Source: Ga0074130 sp964499485 (GTDB lineage: Bacteria; Pseudomonadota; Gammaproteobacteria; Burkholderiales; Rhodocyclaceae). From it: DNA of 16,395 bases. The notes beneath the pieces are model-generated. The model was given only the letters and a program-made list of their open reading frames with translations. It did no database searches and was not told the DNA's origin. This document shows positions 1 through 8,109 of this stretch, piece after piece; position 1 is the stretch's first letter; the number at the start of each line of letters is the position of its first letter. The stretch covers positions 1 through 16,395 of the forward strand of contig CAZCLF010000034.1 of assembly GCA_964499485.1 (NCBI GenBank), written 5' to 3'. The translations under genes were made by a program, and so were the position numbers.

Positions 1-706
1 TGCCAAAATCGATGACGGTACAGCCCAGTTGCTCCAGCAGCCCTTTGAGCAGGAAGCGATTGGAGTTGTAGATCGCGCCGGGCGGCAAAGGATTGCCGGG
101 CATGACCAGTTCATCACCGGTCGAAAACAGGGCAACCCGAATACGGCGAAACACCGGCAATGCAGCCAACCCAACTGAGGCGGCCAGACCGATTTCCTGC
201 GGGCGCAAACGCGTCCCACGCGAGAGCACTTCGCCGCCCGTGGCAATGTCTTCACCGGCCCGGCGTATCCACTCGCCGGGCTTGGGCAGCTCGTTGAAGG
301 TAGCTTGGCCGAAAGCACCACCCGCATCAGCAAAGCTCACGTACTCCTGCATCACAATCGCGTCCGCACCCGCGGGGACTGGCGCACCGGTGAAAATACG
401 TGCGGCGGTACCCGCTGCGAGCGGGTTGCCCACAGCGCCGGCAGGAATACGCTGACTCACTGGCAAGGTCGTACCAACAGCGGTTACATCGGCACAGCGC
501 ACGGCATAACCGTCCATTGAGGAATTGTCGAGCGGCGGCACATTGATTGAGGAATACTGCGGCTCAGCAAGCACACGGCCAACGGCATCAAAGGTCGAGA
601 CCATCTCGCTGTCATTGACCGGGCGCACGCGCCCAAGCAACAGCTCAAGCGCCTGATCCAATTCCATCAGCGGTTTTTGCGGGGCGGTTTTTACATCGAC
701 GCTCAT
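1..706 (-). CDS. moeA: Molybdopterin molybdenumtransferase MoeA, C-terminus beyond window
   Basis: MoeA inserts molybdate into adenylylated molybdopterin in the last common step of molybdenum cofactor synthesis, in the cytosol. Translating the minus strand from the ATG at 706 gives 235 residues with no stop before the window edge. The family is usually about 400 residues, so roughly the N-terminal 60% is present. Visible family motifs are the N-terminal segment with PPLDNSSMDGYA (about 58-68), the IFTGAPVPAGADAIV stretch (about 104-118), and FSTGDELV (about 194-201), which opens the MPT-binding domain. The ATG overlaps the mobB stop in an ATGA junction, so the two are translationally coupled and share a transcript. 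The plus-strand open frames over this stretch are shadows. Identity is firm; only the C-terminal part is unseen. Confidence 0.95.
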   Translation of the reverse strand, partial: MSVDVKTAPQKPLMELDQALELLLGRVRPVNDSEMVSTFDAVGRVLAEPQYSSINVPPLDNSSMDGYAVRCADVTAVGTTLPVSQRIPAGAVGNPLAAGTAARIFTGAPVPAGADAIVMQEYVSFADAGGAFGQATFNELPKPGEWIRRAGEDIATGGEVLSRGTRLRPQEIGLAASVGLAALPVFRRIRVALFSTGDELVMPGNPLPPGAIYNSNRFLLKGLLEQLGCTVIDFG

Positions 707-1197
707 GCATTCAATCCTGTGTAATTCAACACAAACTCAACAATCGCCGGCGGCGAGTTGAGATCCAGCACTGGAACGTCGAGCTCAAGCGTTACATCGC
801 TGGCCACCGCCACCACGTTATGGCCGGGATAGAGCATGTCTTCGACATGATCGGGGCGATGGATCTCGATCTTGGGCAGATCGCTGTTCTTGTAGCCCTC
901 GATTAGGAGCAGATCACAAGGCGACATGCGCGCAATCTGTTCTTCCAGCGTGGGTTCAGCATCGCCGCGCAGCTCGTGCATCAGCGCCCAGCGGTTACTC
1001 GAGACCAGCATCACTTCCGTGCAGCCGGCTTCGCGATGGCGATAGGAGTCTTTGCCCGGATGATCGACATCAAAGCGATGATGGGCATGCTTGATCAGCG
1101 ACACGCGAAGGCCCTTTTGCACAAACAGAGGGATCATTTGTTCCAGCAACGTGGTCTTGCCTGAGCCACTGAAACCGGTAAAGCCGAAAACTTTCAC
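703..1197 (-). CDS. mobB: Molybdopterin-guanine dinucleotide biosynthesis adaptor MobB
   Basis: MobB is a small GTP-binding P-loop protein that assists MobA in attaching GMP to molybdopterin. The 164-residue product opens with a beta strand and a Walker A motif, GFSGSGKTT (8-16). It continues with the MobB signature KHAHH-FDVD-PGKDS-R (about 36-54) and a Walker B-like LLIEGYK (about 97-103). The length is normal for the family. The start codon is GTG at 1197, chosen because GGAG stands 6 bases upstream and the P-loop begins at once. The gene ends in an ATGA overlap with moeA. The 85 bases up to the yoaA stop contain TACAAT (1227-1232), a possible -10 box, but no convincing -35, so mobB-moeA may have its own promoter or be read from yoaA. 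Confidence 0.95.
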   Translation of the reverse strand: MKVFGFTGFSGSGKTTLLEQMIPLFVQKGLRVSLIKHAHHRFDVDHPGKDSYRHREAGCTEVMLVSSNRWALMHELRGDAEPTLEEQIARMSPCDLLLIEGYKNSDLPKIEIHRPDHVEDMLYPGHNVVAVASDVTLELDVPVLDLNSPPAIVEFVLNYTGLNA

Positions 1198-1282
1198 AAG
1201 GCGCTCCGCACAGCGAGAAAGTCGCTATTGTACCGCGCTGACTACAGCCGAATATAGCGAAAGCGCTCTTGTTATCCCGCCA

Positions 1283-3274
1283 TCACTCAGCGAGCGTTTC
1301 GGCTTCAAGTCGCGCGAAGAACGCTTCGACTTCGCCGATCTCGCGCGTCCGCTTCATGGGCGGCAGCGATTGCCAGATGCGGCGCCCGTAGGGCTTGCTG
1401 ATCATGCGCGGGTCACAGACCATCAACACGCCGCGGTCGCGTTCATCACGAATCAAGCGGCCAGCCCCCTGCTTCATGCTGATGACGGCATGCGGGAGCT
1501 GGTAGTCGAAGAAAGGATTACCGCCCTGCTTGCGCAGATGCTCGATACGCGCTGCCAGTACCGGATCGTCCGGTGGCGCAAACGGTAGCTTGTCGATAAC
1601 CACCAGTGAAAGCGCTTCACCGCGCACATCCACGCCTTCCCAGAAGCTCTGGCTAGCCACGAGAATGGCATTGCCAAGGCGGCGGAAACGATCCAGTAGT
1701 TCGGTACGCGAGCTTTGGCCTTGCAGTAGCAGCGGGTAATCGAGGTTGGCGCGGCTCAGGCGCTCCTCGATCAGCTCGTGAATGCGACGCATAGCGCGCA
1801 GCGAAGTGCACAGTACAAAGGCGCGCCCACCCGAGGCCACTAGCGCCGGCCAGCAGGCCTCAACCACCGCCTCGCTATAGAACTGGGAGTTTGGCTCCGG
1901 CATGTCTGGCGGGCAGTACAACAGGCTGTTAGCCGCATAGTCAAAGGGACTGCCCCACTGCGCGGTTTCGGCCTCCATGAGGCCCAGCTCGCTGCAGTAA
2001 TGGCCAAAGTCCTTGCCGATCGCTAGGGTCGCCGAGGTAAAAATCCATGCACGTGGATGTCCTGCCATCTGACGCTGAAAAATATCGGCCACATGCAGCG
2101 GTGTCATGTTGAGCGCTAGGGTTTGGCTGAACACCTCGAGCCAGCGGACGTATTCGGTCTTTTCGCCTTCGGCACTGGCATTACTGCGCCAACGGCGCAG
2201 CCGCAGCTGCATTTCATGCGTGCGATTGACGCAGTTCTCCAGCCCTTCGCTACGCTCGGCTTGCGCCTCTAGATGCTTGGCCAGATCAACCAACGTGGCT
2301 TCGACGGTATTCAAGGCCTGCTGAAAATCATTGTCGCCTGCAACCTGCAGCATGGGTAGGCGAAGGTTCTCGCCACTGACGGCCAGACGCAAATCACGTG
2401 TGGCCTTGTCGACGCCGCGGATCGCATCTTGCAGTGGCATGTAATCCTTGGCCGCCGCCAGTGCTTCGGTGCGGGCATCACGCGCAAGCTCAAGTAGTTG
2501 CGCGGTGCTCACGGACTCACCGAAGAACAAGCCGGCGACTTCGGGGAGCTGATGTGCCTCATCGAAGATCACGGCATTACAAGCGGGCAGCAACTCTCCA
2601 AGGCCGTCATCACGCAGCATCACGTCTGCGAAGAAAAGATGGTGATTCACCACCACCACATCAGCCACCAGTGCCTCGCGCCGCGCGGCCATGACAAAGC
2701 ATTCTTTGGAATTTGGGCACTCCTGCCCCAGACAGTTGTCGCGCGTCGATGTGGCCTGCTGCCAAGCAGCGGAATCCTCTGGCACCGCCACCAGCTCGGA
2801 CTTGTCGCCACTCTTGGTGGTTTTGGCAAAGCGCATGATGGTGCGGATATGCTCGGCCTCGGCACGCGTAGCAAAACGCCCTTCGCTCTGTGCGCGCTCT
2901 AGGTGGTAGTGACAAATGTAGTTTGCGCGCCCTTTGAGCAACGCAATACTGGCACCCACCTTAAGGGCATCGCGCACCATTGGCAGGTCGCGTTGAAACA
3001 GCTGATCTTGGAGGGTTTTGGTGCCCGTCGAGATAATGACCTTGCCGCCGGACTGGAGGGCGGGGACTAAGTAAGCGTAGGTCTTACCCGTGCCCGTGCC
3101 GGCTTCAGCGACAAACGCCTGATTGCCACGAATGGCAGCGGCGATGCGCTGCGCCATTTCAACTTGCTGCGGCCGCGCCCGGTAGCCCGGAATCGAAGTC
3201 GCCAAAGGGCCATCATCCGCGAACAGGGGACTGATATTAGGGACTGCGAGGGAGGATGAGGATTCGTCAGACAT
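1283..3274 (-). CDS. yoaA: ATP-dependent iron-sulfur DNA helicase, YoaA/DinG family
   Basis: This is a superfamily 2, XPD-like 5'-3' DNA helicase of 663 residues. Similarity runs along the whole length of E. coli YoaA (for example VEAGTGTGKTYAYL-, SFWEGVDVRG- and LPFAPPDDP-like blocks) more than to DinG. YoaA works with the chi subunit of DNA polymerase III in tolerance of replication damage. Visible elements are Walker A EAGTGTGKT (57-65), four cysteines for a 4Fe-4S cluster (C121, C181, C186, C192), Walker B DEAH (238-241), FTSATL in the second half, and motif VI QGAGRLIRDERDRG (from Q602). No key residue is missing. TACAAT (3287-3292) lies 12 bases before the ATG and may be its -10, with a weak -35. 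The gene follows the response regulator in the same direction with a 61-base gap. Confidence 0.95.
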   Translation of the reverse strand: MSDESSSSLAVPNISPLFADDGPLATSIPGYRARPQQVEMAQRIAAAIRGNQAFVAEAGTGTGKTYAYLVPALQSGGKVIISTGTKTLQDQLFQRDLPMVRDALKVGASIALLKGRANYICHYHLERAQSEGRFATRAEAEHIRTIMRFAKTTKSGDKSELVAVPEDSAAWQQATSTRDNCLGQECPNSKECFVMAARREALVADVVVVNHHLFFADVMLRDDGLGELLPACNAVIFDEAHQLPEVAGLFFGESVSTAQLLELARDARTEALAAAKDYMPLQDAIRGVDKATRDLRLAVSGENLRLPMLQVAGDNDFQQALNTVEATLVDLAKHLEAQAERSEGLENCVNRTHEMQLRLRRWRSNASAEGEKTEYVRWLEVFSQTLALNMTPLHVADIFQRQMAGHPRAWIFTSATLAIGKDFGHYCSELGLMEAETAQWGSPFDYAANSLLYCPPDMPEPNSQFYSEAVVEACWPALVASGGRAFVLCTSLRAMRRIHELIEERLSRANLDYPLLLQGQSSRTELLDRFRRLGNAILVASQSFWEGVDVRGEALSLVVIDKLPFAPPDDPVLAARIEHLRKQGGNPFFDYQLPHAVISMKQGAGRLIRDERDRGVLMVCDPRMISKPYGRRIWQSLPPMKRTREIGEVEAFFARLEAETLAE

Positions 3275-3335
3275 GGCGGGCGCCGTATTGTACAGCGATC
3301 ACCACGCCGCTCTTCCGAATGAAGGCTAGGTAGGA

Positions 3336-4004
3336 CTAAGCCTTCTGTTCCTCGATCATATAGCCGAATCCGCGTAAGGTGCGAATCGTGACACCACTGC
3401 CTTGCATCTTCGAACGCAGGCGCGATACATACACCTCGATCGCGTTGTCGCTGAGCAATTCATCCCAATTTTGGATGGCGTTTTGCAATTGCTGCTTACT
3501 CACCACCAGACCAAGACGGCGTAGCAACTGCACCAAGACGCCCCACTCGCGCGCGGTCAGATCCAGGGTTTCTTCGCCGATCCAAGCCCGCTTGCCGACA
3601 ATATCGACACACAGCTTACCCAGCTGAATACGACTGTCATCGCCTGCCTCAACGCGACGGAGCAAAGCGCGCACACGCGCCTCTAGTTCGGCCAAGGCAA
3701 AGGGTTTGATCATGTAATCGTCAGCGCCCAGATCAAGGCCGCGCACGCGCTCATCCACGCCATCGAGGGCTGTGAGGATTAACACCCCCCCCTGACGCGA
3801 ACGCTCGATCTTGCTCAGCACGTCAAAGCCGCTGATATCTGGCAAGCCGAGGTCCAGCACAATCAATGAGAATGAACGCGCCTTGCAGACCGCCAGCGCA
3901 TCACTGCCGGTCGCCACGTGCTCTACCTCATAGCCGGCAGTGCGCAATGCGCCTGATAAGCCTTCAGCTAGCGGCAGATCATCTTCAACAATCAATATTT
4001 TCAT
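3336..4004 (-). CDS. OmpR/PhoB-family response regulator (QseB/TctD-like), no adjacent kinase
   Basis: A two-component DNA-binding response regulator of 222 residues. The receiver domain (1 to about 115) has the acidic pair E7-D8-D9, the phosphoacceptor D51 in VLDLGLPD, T78 and K100 in MIKPFA. The winged-helix effector domain (about 125-218) has TAREWGVL, DNAIEVYVSRLRSKM and the closing TIRTLRGFGYM. All phosphorylation residues are present, so it should respond to a histidine kinase or small phosphodonor. No kinase gene lies on either side: a tRNA terminator is upstream and yoaA downstream, whereas relatives of this subfamily usually precede their kinase. The signal is therefore unknown. GATAAT lies 8 bases before the ATG and no Shine-Dalgarno sequence is visible, so the mRNA may have almost no leader. 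Confidence 0.93.
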   Translation of the reverse strand: MKILIVEDDLPLAEGLSGALRTAGYEVEHVATGSDALAVCKARSFSLIVLDLGLPDISGFDVLSKIERSRQGGVLILTALDGVDERVRGLDLGADDYMIKPFALAELEARVRALLRRVEAGDDSRIQLGKLCVDIVGKRAWIGEETLDLTAREWGVLVQLLRRLGLVVSKQQLQNAIQNWDELLSDNAIEVYVSRLRSKMQGSGVTIRTLRGFGYMIEEQKA

Positions 4005-4012
4005 ACTGACAG

Positions 4013-4038
4013 ATTATCGGAGAAAGCTTGCTTAAAGC
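4013..4038 (-). promoter_or_regulatory. Possible promoter and tandem 11-base-spaced repeats before the response regulator
   Basis: On the minus strand GATAAT (4018 to 4013) resembles a -10 box, but no good -35 stands 16-18 bases ahead. In that place are two GCTTT repeats (4038-4034 and 4027-4023) exactly 11 bases apart. This is the usual geometry of OmpR-family half-sites. It would fit autoregulation by the regulator encoded just downstream. The repeat is short, so this is inference. Confidence 0.35.
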
Positions 4039-4061
4039 TGATGCAAGTGAATGCGATTACG

Positions 4062-4101
4062 CAAAAGAAAAACGCCGTTACGTTTTCACGTAACGGCGTT
4101 T
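4062..4101 (-). terminator. Intrinsic terminator of the tRNA operon
   Basis: A perfect 13-base-pair stem (4070-4082 with 4089-4101) and a 6-base loop lie 6 bases beyond the 3' end of tRNA-Asp. In minus-strand transcription it is followed by a T-rich run (TTCTTTT). It closes the tRNA transcript and separates it from the response regulator gene. Confidence 0.88.
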
Positions 4102-4106
4102 GATGT

Positions 4107-4183
4107 TGGCGGAGTGGACGGGACTCGAACCCGCGACCCCCGGCGTGACAGGCCGGTATTCTAACCAACTGAACTACCACTCC
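4107..4183 (-). tRNA. tRNA-Asp (anticodon GTC)
   Basis: A 77-base tRNA with a full cloverleaf: acceptor stem GGAGTGG/CCACTCC, T-arm with GGTTCGAGTCC, anticodon stem CCGGC/GCCGG around CTGTCAC, and encoded 3' CCA. The anticodon GTC lies at 4149-4147. It is closely similar to bacterial tRNA-Asp. It is the last of three tRNA genes read in the order Ala, Glu, Asp. Confidence 0.98.
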
Positions 4184-4195
4184 AGTACTGCTGAA

Positions 4196-4216
4196 GCTGT
4201 TGTCTTACGCAACAGC
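4196..4216 (-). other. Stem-loop in the Glu-Asp tRNA spacer
   Basis: A perfect 7-base inverted repeat, GCTGTTG / CAACAGC, with a 7-base loop occupies the middle of the 44-base spacer between tRNA-Glu and tRNA-Asp. No T-run follows, so it is not a terminator. It may mark a cleavage site for RNase E or another enzyme in processing of the tRNA precursor. Confidence 0.5.
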
Positions 4217-4227
4217 CTCTTTAAATC

Positions 4228-4303
4228 TGGCGTCCCCACGGGGATTCGAACCCCGGTTCATACCGTGAAAGGGTATTGTCCTAGGCCTCTAGACGATAGG
4301 GAC
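4228..4303 (-). tRNA. tRNA-Glu (anticodon TTC)
   Basis: A 76-base tRNA with encoded CCA. The anticodon loop CTTTCAC sits on the stem ATACC/GGTAT, the T-arm holds GGTTCGAATCC, and the acceptor stem GTCCCTA/TGGGGAC contains one G-T pair. The anticodon TTC is at 4269-4267. It is the second gene of the tRNA operon, 54 bases from tRNA-Ala. Confidence 0.98.
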
Positions 4304-4357
4304 AACGCACTAAATTCTACCACTTCTCTTGAGCGACTCCACCTACAACCACTACGT

Positions 4358-4433
<76 letters not shown>

Positions 4434-4449
4434 GTTCAAGAGAAGCAAG

Positions 4450-4478
4450 ATTGTAGTTAAGAACTTTGGTTTTGTAAA
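4450..4478 (-). promoter_or_regulatory. Sigma-70 promoter of the tRNA Ala-Glu-Asp operon
   Basis: On the minus strand TTTACA (4478-4473) and TACAAT (4455-4450) are separated by exactly 17 bases. The -10 box ends 16 bases before the first base of tRNA-Ala, leaving a leader of about 10 bases. Each box differs from consensus at one or two positions. This is the best-formed promoter in the window. It lies between the end of the dehydrogenase gene and the tRNAs. Confidence 0.78.
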
Positions 4479-4498
4479 GACCAGAATGCAAAAAATCA

Positions 4499-5899
4499 CT
4501 AAGAAAATAGCTTGCCCGGATTCATCACATGCGCCGGATCGACTGCGTCCTTGATTGCACGCATTAAATTTAGCTCAAGCGAGTTTTTGTAGTGCGCAAG
4601 TTCATGCACCTTCAACTGCCCAATCCCATGCTCCGCAGAGATGCTGCCGTTAAAACGCATGACAAGATCATGGACGATACGGTTGATGGCATCGGTGTGC
4701 TGCAAAAACTCAGTCGCATCGCCCACCTGCGGTGACAGGTTGTAATGCAGATTGCCATCGCCGACATGGCCGAAGCACACGACACGGACTTGCGGAAAGG
4801 CTGCCTGCAACGCCGCCTCTGCCTGCGTAATGAATTCGGGAATCGTCGATATCGGCATAGCGATATCGTGCTTGATGCTGTAGCCCTCGCGCTTCTGGGC
4901 TTCCGGAATACTCTCGCGTACCTGCCATAGCGCTTGTGACTGCGCTTCGCTTTGCGCCAACACCGCATCCAGCACATCGCCACTTTTCAGCAATGGGCCA
5001 ATGGCCTGCGCGAGCATGTCCGCAAGAGGTGAACTCGCCCAAGCGTCACTCATCTCAAGTAAGACTTGCCAGGCATGGGGTTGCGCCAGCGGCAGCGTCA
5101 CCTGCGGCAGATGTTGTTGAACCATGTGCAGCGGGGCTTCGCCCATCAATTCAAATGCGGTCACGCGTTCGCCACAATACGCGCGCAAGCTGCTCAGCAA
5201 TGTCACGGCAGCGGCGGGTGAAGCAACCGGCAGCCAAGCCGTCAATTGCGTCTGTGGTTTTGGGAACAGTTTGAGTACGGCAGCCGTCACAAGACCTAAC
5301 GTGCCCTCAGCACCAATGAACAGATGCTTGAGGTCGTAACCCGTGTTGTCCTTACGCAAGGCACGCAAGCCATTCCATATCTGTCCATCAGGCAAGACGA
5401 CTTCTAGTCCGAGCACCAGCTCGCGCGTATTGCCATAGCGCAGCACTTGGACGCCGCCCGCATTCGTGGCGATGTTGCCGCCGATGGTGGCCGAACCTTC
5501 TGCAGCAAGAGATAGCGGGAATAAGCGGTTGGCAGCAGCAGCGGCTTCTTGCACGGTCTGCAAAATGCAGCCGGCATCGACCGTCATGGTGTTGTTATCG
5601 ACATCGACATGACGAACCTGATTCAAGCGCGCCAGACTGATGACGACCTCATCGCCCTTGGGAATACCGCCCCCGACCAGTCCAGTGTTACCGCCTTGCG
5701 GCACGATGCCGACACCTGCAGCAGCACAAGCCGCCACAACAGCAGCGACCTCTGCAGTATTGGCTGGCCGCACCACACACTGGGCACTGCCGTGATAGCG
5801 GCGGCGCCAGTCATGCAGATAAGGATCGATGTCCGCTGAGACCGTGAGAACGTATTCAGGCCCAACGATTGAGTTCAGTGCCTCTATCAGCTGACTCAT
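4499..5899 (-). CDS. FAD-linked D-2-hydroxyacid dehydrogenase (D-2-hydroxyglutarate/D-lactate dehydrogenase type)
   Basis: A 466-residue flavoprotein of the GlcD/DLD/D2HGDH group that oxidises a D-2-hydroxyacid to the 2-oxoacid and passes electrons to an acceptor. The PCMH-type FAD-binding domain (about 37-216) has PQGGNTGLVGGG (67-78), EGSATIGGNIATNAGG (134-149) and FIGAEGTLGLV (194-204). The C-terminal oxidase domain has KHDIAMP (343-349), CFGHVGDGNLHYN (375-387), SAEHGIG (421-427) and the family ending MNPGKLF. The histidines of these motifs (H378, H385, H424), usually substrate or metal ligands, are all present. The pattern fits D-2-hydroxyglutarate dehydrogenase best, but D-lactate cannot be excluded from sequence. 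The start has GAGGG 6 bases ahead and lies one base after the patatin stop, so the two are co-transcribed. Confidence 0.9.
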   Translation of the reverse strand: MSQLIEALNSIVGPEYVLTVSADIDPYLHDWRRRYHGSAQCVVRPANTAEVAAVVAACAAAGVGIVPQGGNTGLVGGGIPKGDEVVISLARLNQVRHVDVDNNTMTVDAGCILQTVQEAAAAANRLFPLSLAAEGSATIGGNIATNAGGVQVLRYGNTRELVLGLEVVLPDGQIWNGLRALRKDNTGYDLKHLFIGAEGTLGLVTAAVLKLFPKPQTQLTAWLPVASPAAAVTLLSSLRAYCGERVTAFELMGEAPLHMVQQHLPQVTLPLAQPHAWQVLLEMSDAWASSPLADMLAQAIGPLLKSGDVLDAVLAQSEAQSQALWQVRESIPEAQKREGYSIKHDIAMPISTIPEFITQAEAALQAAFPQVRVVCFGHVGDGNLHYNLSPQVGDATEFLQHTDAINRIVHDLVMRFNGSISAEHGIGQLKVHELAHYKNSLELNLMRAIKDAVDPAHVMNPGKLFS

Positions 5900-5900
5900 G

Positions 5901-6758
5901 TCAGGCCCTCAGGGCAAACTCAATCGCCGGAAGCATGCGCTCAACCGCAGCACGCCCTTCGGCAATCGCTTCACCGGCACGGTGATAGTCCATCAAGGTC
6001 AGATCGCTGAGGTGCGGCGTCAGCAAGACATCTGCAGGATCGCCCGCCAAGCGGCTTCGTGCGATACGACTTTGCATAATGTTGATGCTGCTGGTGAGCA
6101 CGGTTGCCATCGAGGGCAAGCCACTCGCATCACCGCCCAGTCCGATAGAGCTGCGCAGGCGCTGCAACCAACTGTTGTCTTGTGCGCGCATTTCTTCGCG
6201 GCGTAGCGCACGGCCCGTTTGGTCAGCCCCCAGATCCACAGCGATCACCACATCGGCGCCCATGGATCGACATAGCGAGACCGGCACAGGATTGACCAGC
6301 GCGCCATCCACCAACAAGCGACCTTCGCGCTCGACCGGTGTGAATAAACCCGGCATGGCCAGCGAGGCTCGCACGGCCGCGGCAACCGAGCCCTCTTTCA
6401 GCCAGACTTCGTGACCATTCGCCAAGTCAGTCGCTACGCAGGCAAACGGCATCGGCAGTGCCGAAAAATCATGATCGATAAAGTGGCGCTGGAAAAAGTC
6501 GATCAACTTTTCGCCTTTGATCAGACCACCCGAAAGACTGGGATCGAGCAGCTTGAGGACATCCTGCCACGCGAGCCCAGACACCCAGCTTTCCAGCTTA
6601 TCGAGATCACCATTGGCGCACGCCGCCCCGACGAATGCGCCTATCGAGCAACCAGCTATCAGATCGGGCTGGTAGCCAGCATCGGCCAGGGCGCGAATGA
6701 CGCCGATATGCGCCCAGCCGCGGGCGGAACCACTGCCCAGCGCCAGGCCCAGCTTCAT
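5901..6758 (-). CDS. Patatin-like phospholipase, RssA/YchK type
   Basis: A 285-residue serine lipase/acyl hydrolase of the patatin family. The oxyanion motif GSGSARGWAHIG (8-19), the nucleophile elbow GCSIG with S38 (36-40), and the second member of the Ser-Asp dyad, D151 in DGALVNPVPV, are all visible. The protein is soluble with no signal peptide, as in bacterial RssA. I start it at the ATG at 6758 and not at the longer upstream frame (to 6800). MKLGLALG is the conserved beginning, and this ATG overlaps the rimO stop in an ATGA junction, a typical coupled start. The substrate is unknown. A membrane phospholipid or lysophospholipid is likely from the family. Confidence 0.92.
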   Translation of the reverse strand: MKLGLALGSGSARGWAHIGVIRALADAGYQPDLIAGCSIGAFVGAACANGDLDKLESWVSGLAWQDVLKLLDPSLSGGLIKGEKLIDFFQRHFIDHDFSALPMPFACVATDLANGHEVWLKEGSVAAAVRASLAMPGLFTPVEREGRLLVDGALVNPVPVSLCRSMGADVVIAVDLGADQTGRALRREEMRAQDNSWLQRLRSSIGLGGDASGLPSMATVLTSSINIMQSRIARSRLAGDPADVLLTPHLSDLTLMDYHRAGEAIAEGRAAVERMLPAIEFALRA

Positions 6759-8098
6759 GACGTCAGCGCGCGAGTTGCGTAGAGGTCGTGCACATCGCAA
6801 TCGGTGATGGTGACGGTAGCGAAATCACCGACCTCTAGATCCTCACCATCGGTGATGTAAACCAGACCATCGATTTCCGGTGCATCGCCGGGGCTGCGGG
6901 CAATCGCCATCTCTTCATCGATCTCATCCACTAGCACTTGCATGGTCTTGCCGATCTTGGTTTCGAGGCGACGCGTGCTGATGTCCTCTTGGAACTCCAT
7001 CAGGCGCATCTTGCGTTCTTCGCGCACTTCTTCCGGTACCGCGCCTTCCAACTCATTCGCCTTGGCGCCCTCGACTGGCGAGTAGGCAAATGCGCCCACA
7101 CGGTCGAGCTCGGCTTGCTCAAGGAACTGCAGCAGCTCCTCAAAATCTGCATCTGTCTCGCCGGGGAAGCCGGTGATGAAGGTACTGCGAATGGTTAGCT
7201 CAGGGCAGATCGAACGCCACTTCTTGATGCGTTCGAGATTGTTCTCGCTGCTGGCAGGGCGCTTCATCGCCTTGAGAATGCTTGGGCTGGCGTGCTGGAA
7301 GGGCACATCCAGATACGGCAGGATTTTGCCTTCGGCCATCAACGGGATCAGATCATCGATGCTCGGGTAAGGATAGACGTAATGCAGGCGCACCCAGATG
7401 CCCAGCTTGGCCAGCCCTTCGCACAGCTCCTTCAAGCGCGTCTTGACTGGTTGACCGCCCCAGAAACCGGTGCGGTATTTGACATCGACACCATAGGCGC
7501 TGGTGTCTTGCGAGATCACCAGCAACTCTTTCACGCCGGACTCAGCCAGCAACTCGGCTTCGCGCAACACATCGCCAATCGGGCGCGATACCAGATCGCC
7601 GCGCATCGACGGGATGATGCAGAAGGTACAGCGATGGTTACAGCCTTCGGAAATCTTGAGATAGGCGTAGTGCGGCGGCGTCAGGCGAATGCCTTGTGGG
7701 GGAACGAGATCAACAAACGGGTCATGCAGCGGCGGCAAGTAGTTGTGCACTGCATCCATCACCTCTTGCGTAGCGTGCGGGCCAGTGACGGCAAGCACTG
7801 ATGGATGCGCGGTCTGCACGATGTCGCGCCCCTGCGCGTCCTTTTTGGCACCGAGGCAACCGGTGACAATCACCTTGCCGTTTTCGGCTAGGGCTTCGCC
7901 AATTGCATCCAGCGACTCTTCGACGGCAGCGTCGATAAAACCACAGGTATTCACGACCACTAGATCAGCGCCGTCATAGCTGCCTGAGATTTCATAACCT
8001 TCAGCGCGGAGGCGGGTCAGGATCGCTTCCGCGTCGGAAGAAGCCTTGGGGCAGCCCAGCGAGACAAAGCCGACGGTAGGGATATGTTTCTTGTTCAT
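6755..8098 (-). CDS. rimO: Ribosomal protein S12 methylthiotransferase RimO
   Basis: RimO is a radical SAM enzyme that adds a methylthio group to the conserved aspartate of ribosomal protein S12. The 447-residue product has the UPF0004 domain with three cluster-binding cysteines (C16 in SLGCPK, C52 in VNTCGF, C81 in VTGCLG). The radical SAM motif CNHRCTFC (C153, C157, C160) follows, and a C-terminal TRAM domain (about 380-447) includes DGLVYI and a closing beta segment. SLGCPK and the SEGCNHRCTFCIIPSMRG block separate RimO from its relative MiaB. The ATG at 8098 is chosen because it begins the conserved MNKK-HIPTVGFVSLGCPK. The longer frame to 8278 would overlap phaR. The Shine-Dalgarno sequence is weak. 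It lies 11 bases after phaR and overlaps the patatin gene by 4 bases. Confidence 0.97.
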   Translation of the reverse strand: MNKKHIPTVGFVSLGCPKASSDAEAILTRLRAEGYEISGSYDGADLVVVNTCGFIDAAVEESLDAIGEALAENGKVIVTGCLGAKKDAQGRDIVQTAHPSVLAVTGPHATQEVMDAVHNYLPPLHDPFVDLVPPQGIRLTPPHYAYLKISEGCNHRCTFCIIPSMRGDLVSRPIGDVLREAELLAESGVKELLVISQDTSAYGVDVKYRTGFWGGQPVKTRLKELCEGLAKLGIWVRLHYVYPYPSIDDLIPLMAEGKILPYLDVPFQHASPSILKAMKRPASSENNLERIKKWRSICPELTIRSTFITGFPGETDADFEELLQFLEQAELDRVGAFAYSPVEGAKANELEGAVPEEVREERKMRLMEFQEDISTRRLETKIGKTMQVLVDEIDEEMAIARSPGDAPEIDGLVYITDGEDLEVGDFATVTITDCDVHDLYATRALTS

Positions 8099-8109
8099 GT
8101 CAGGGAATC

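Noticed and set aside
93..520. Plus-strand open frames at the left edge
   Set aside because: They are antisense to moeA, whose minus-strand translation shows clear family motifs through to the window edge.
3321..3345. Inverted repeat GAAGGCT / AGCCTTC over the response regulator stop
   Set aside because: The 7-bp stem has an 11-base loop and no T-run on either side, so it cannot be called a terminator.
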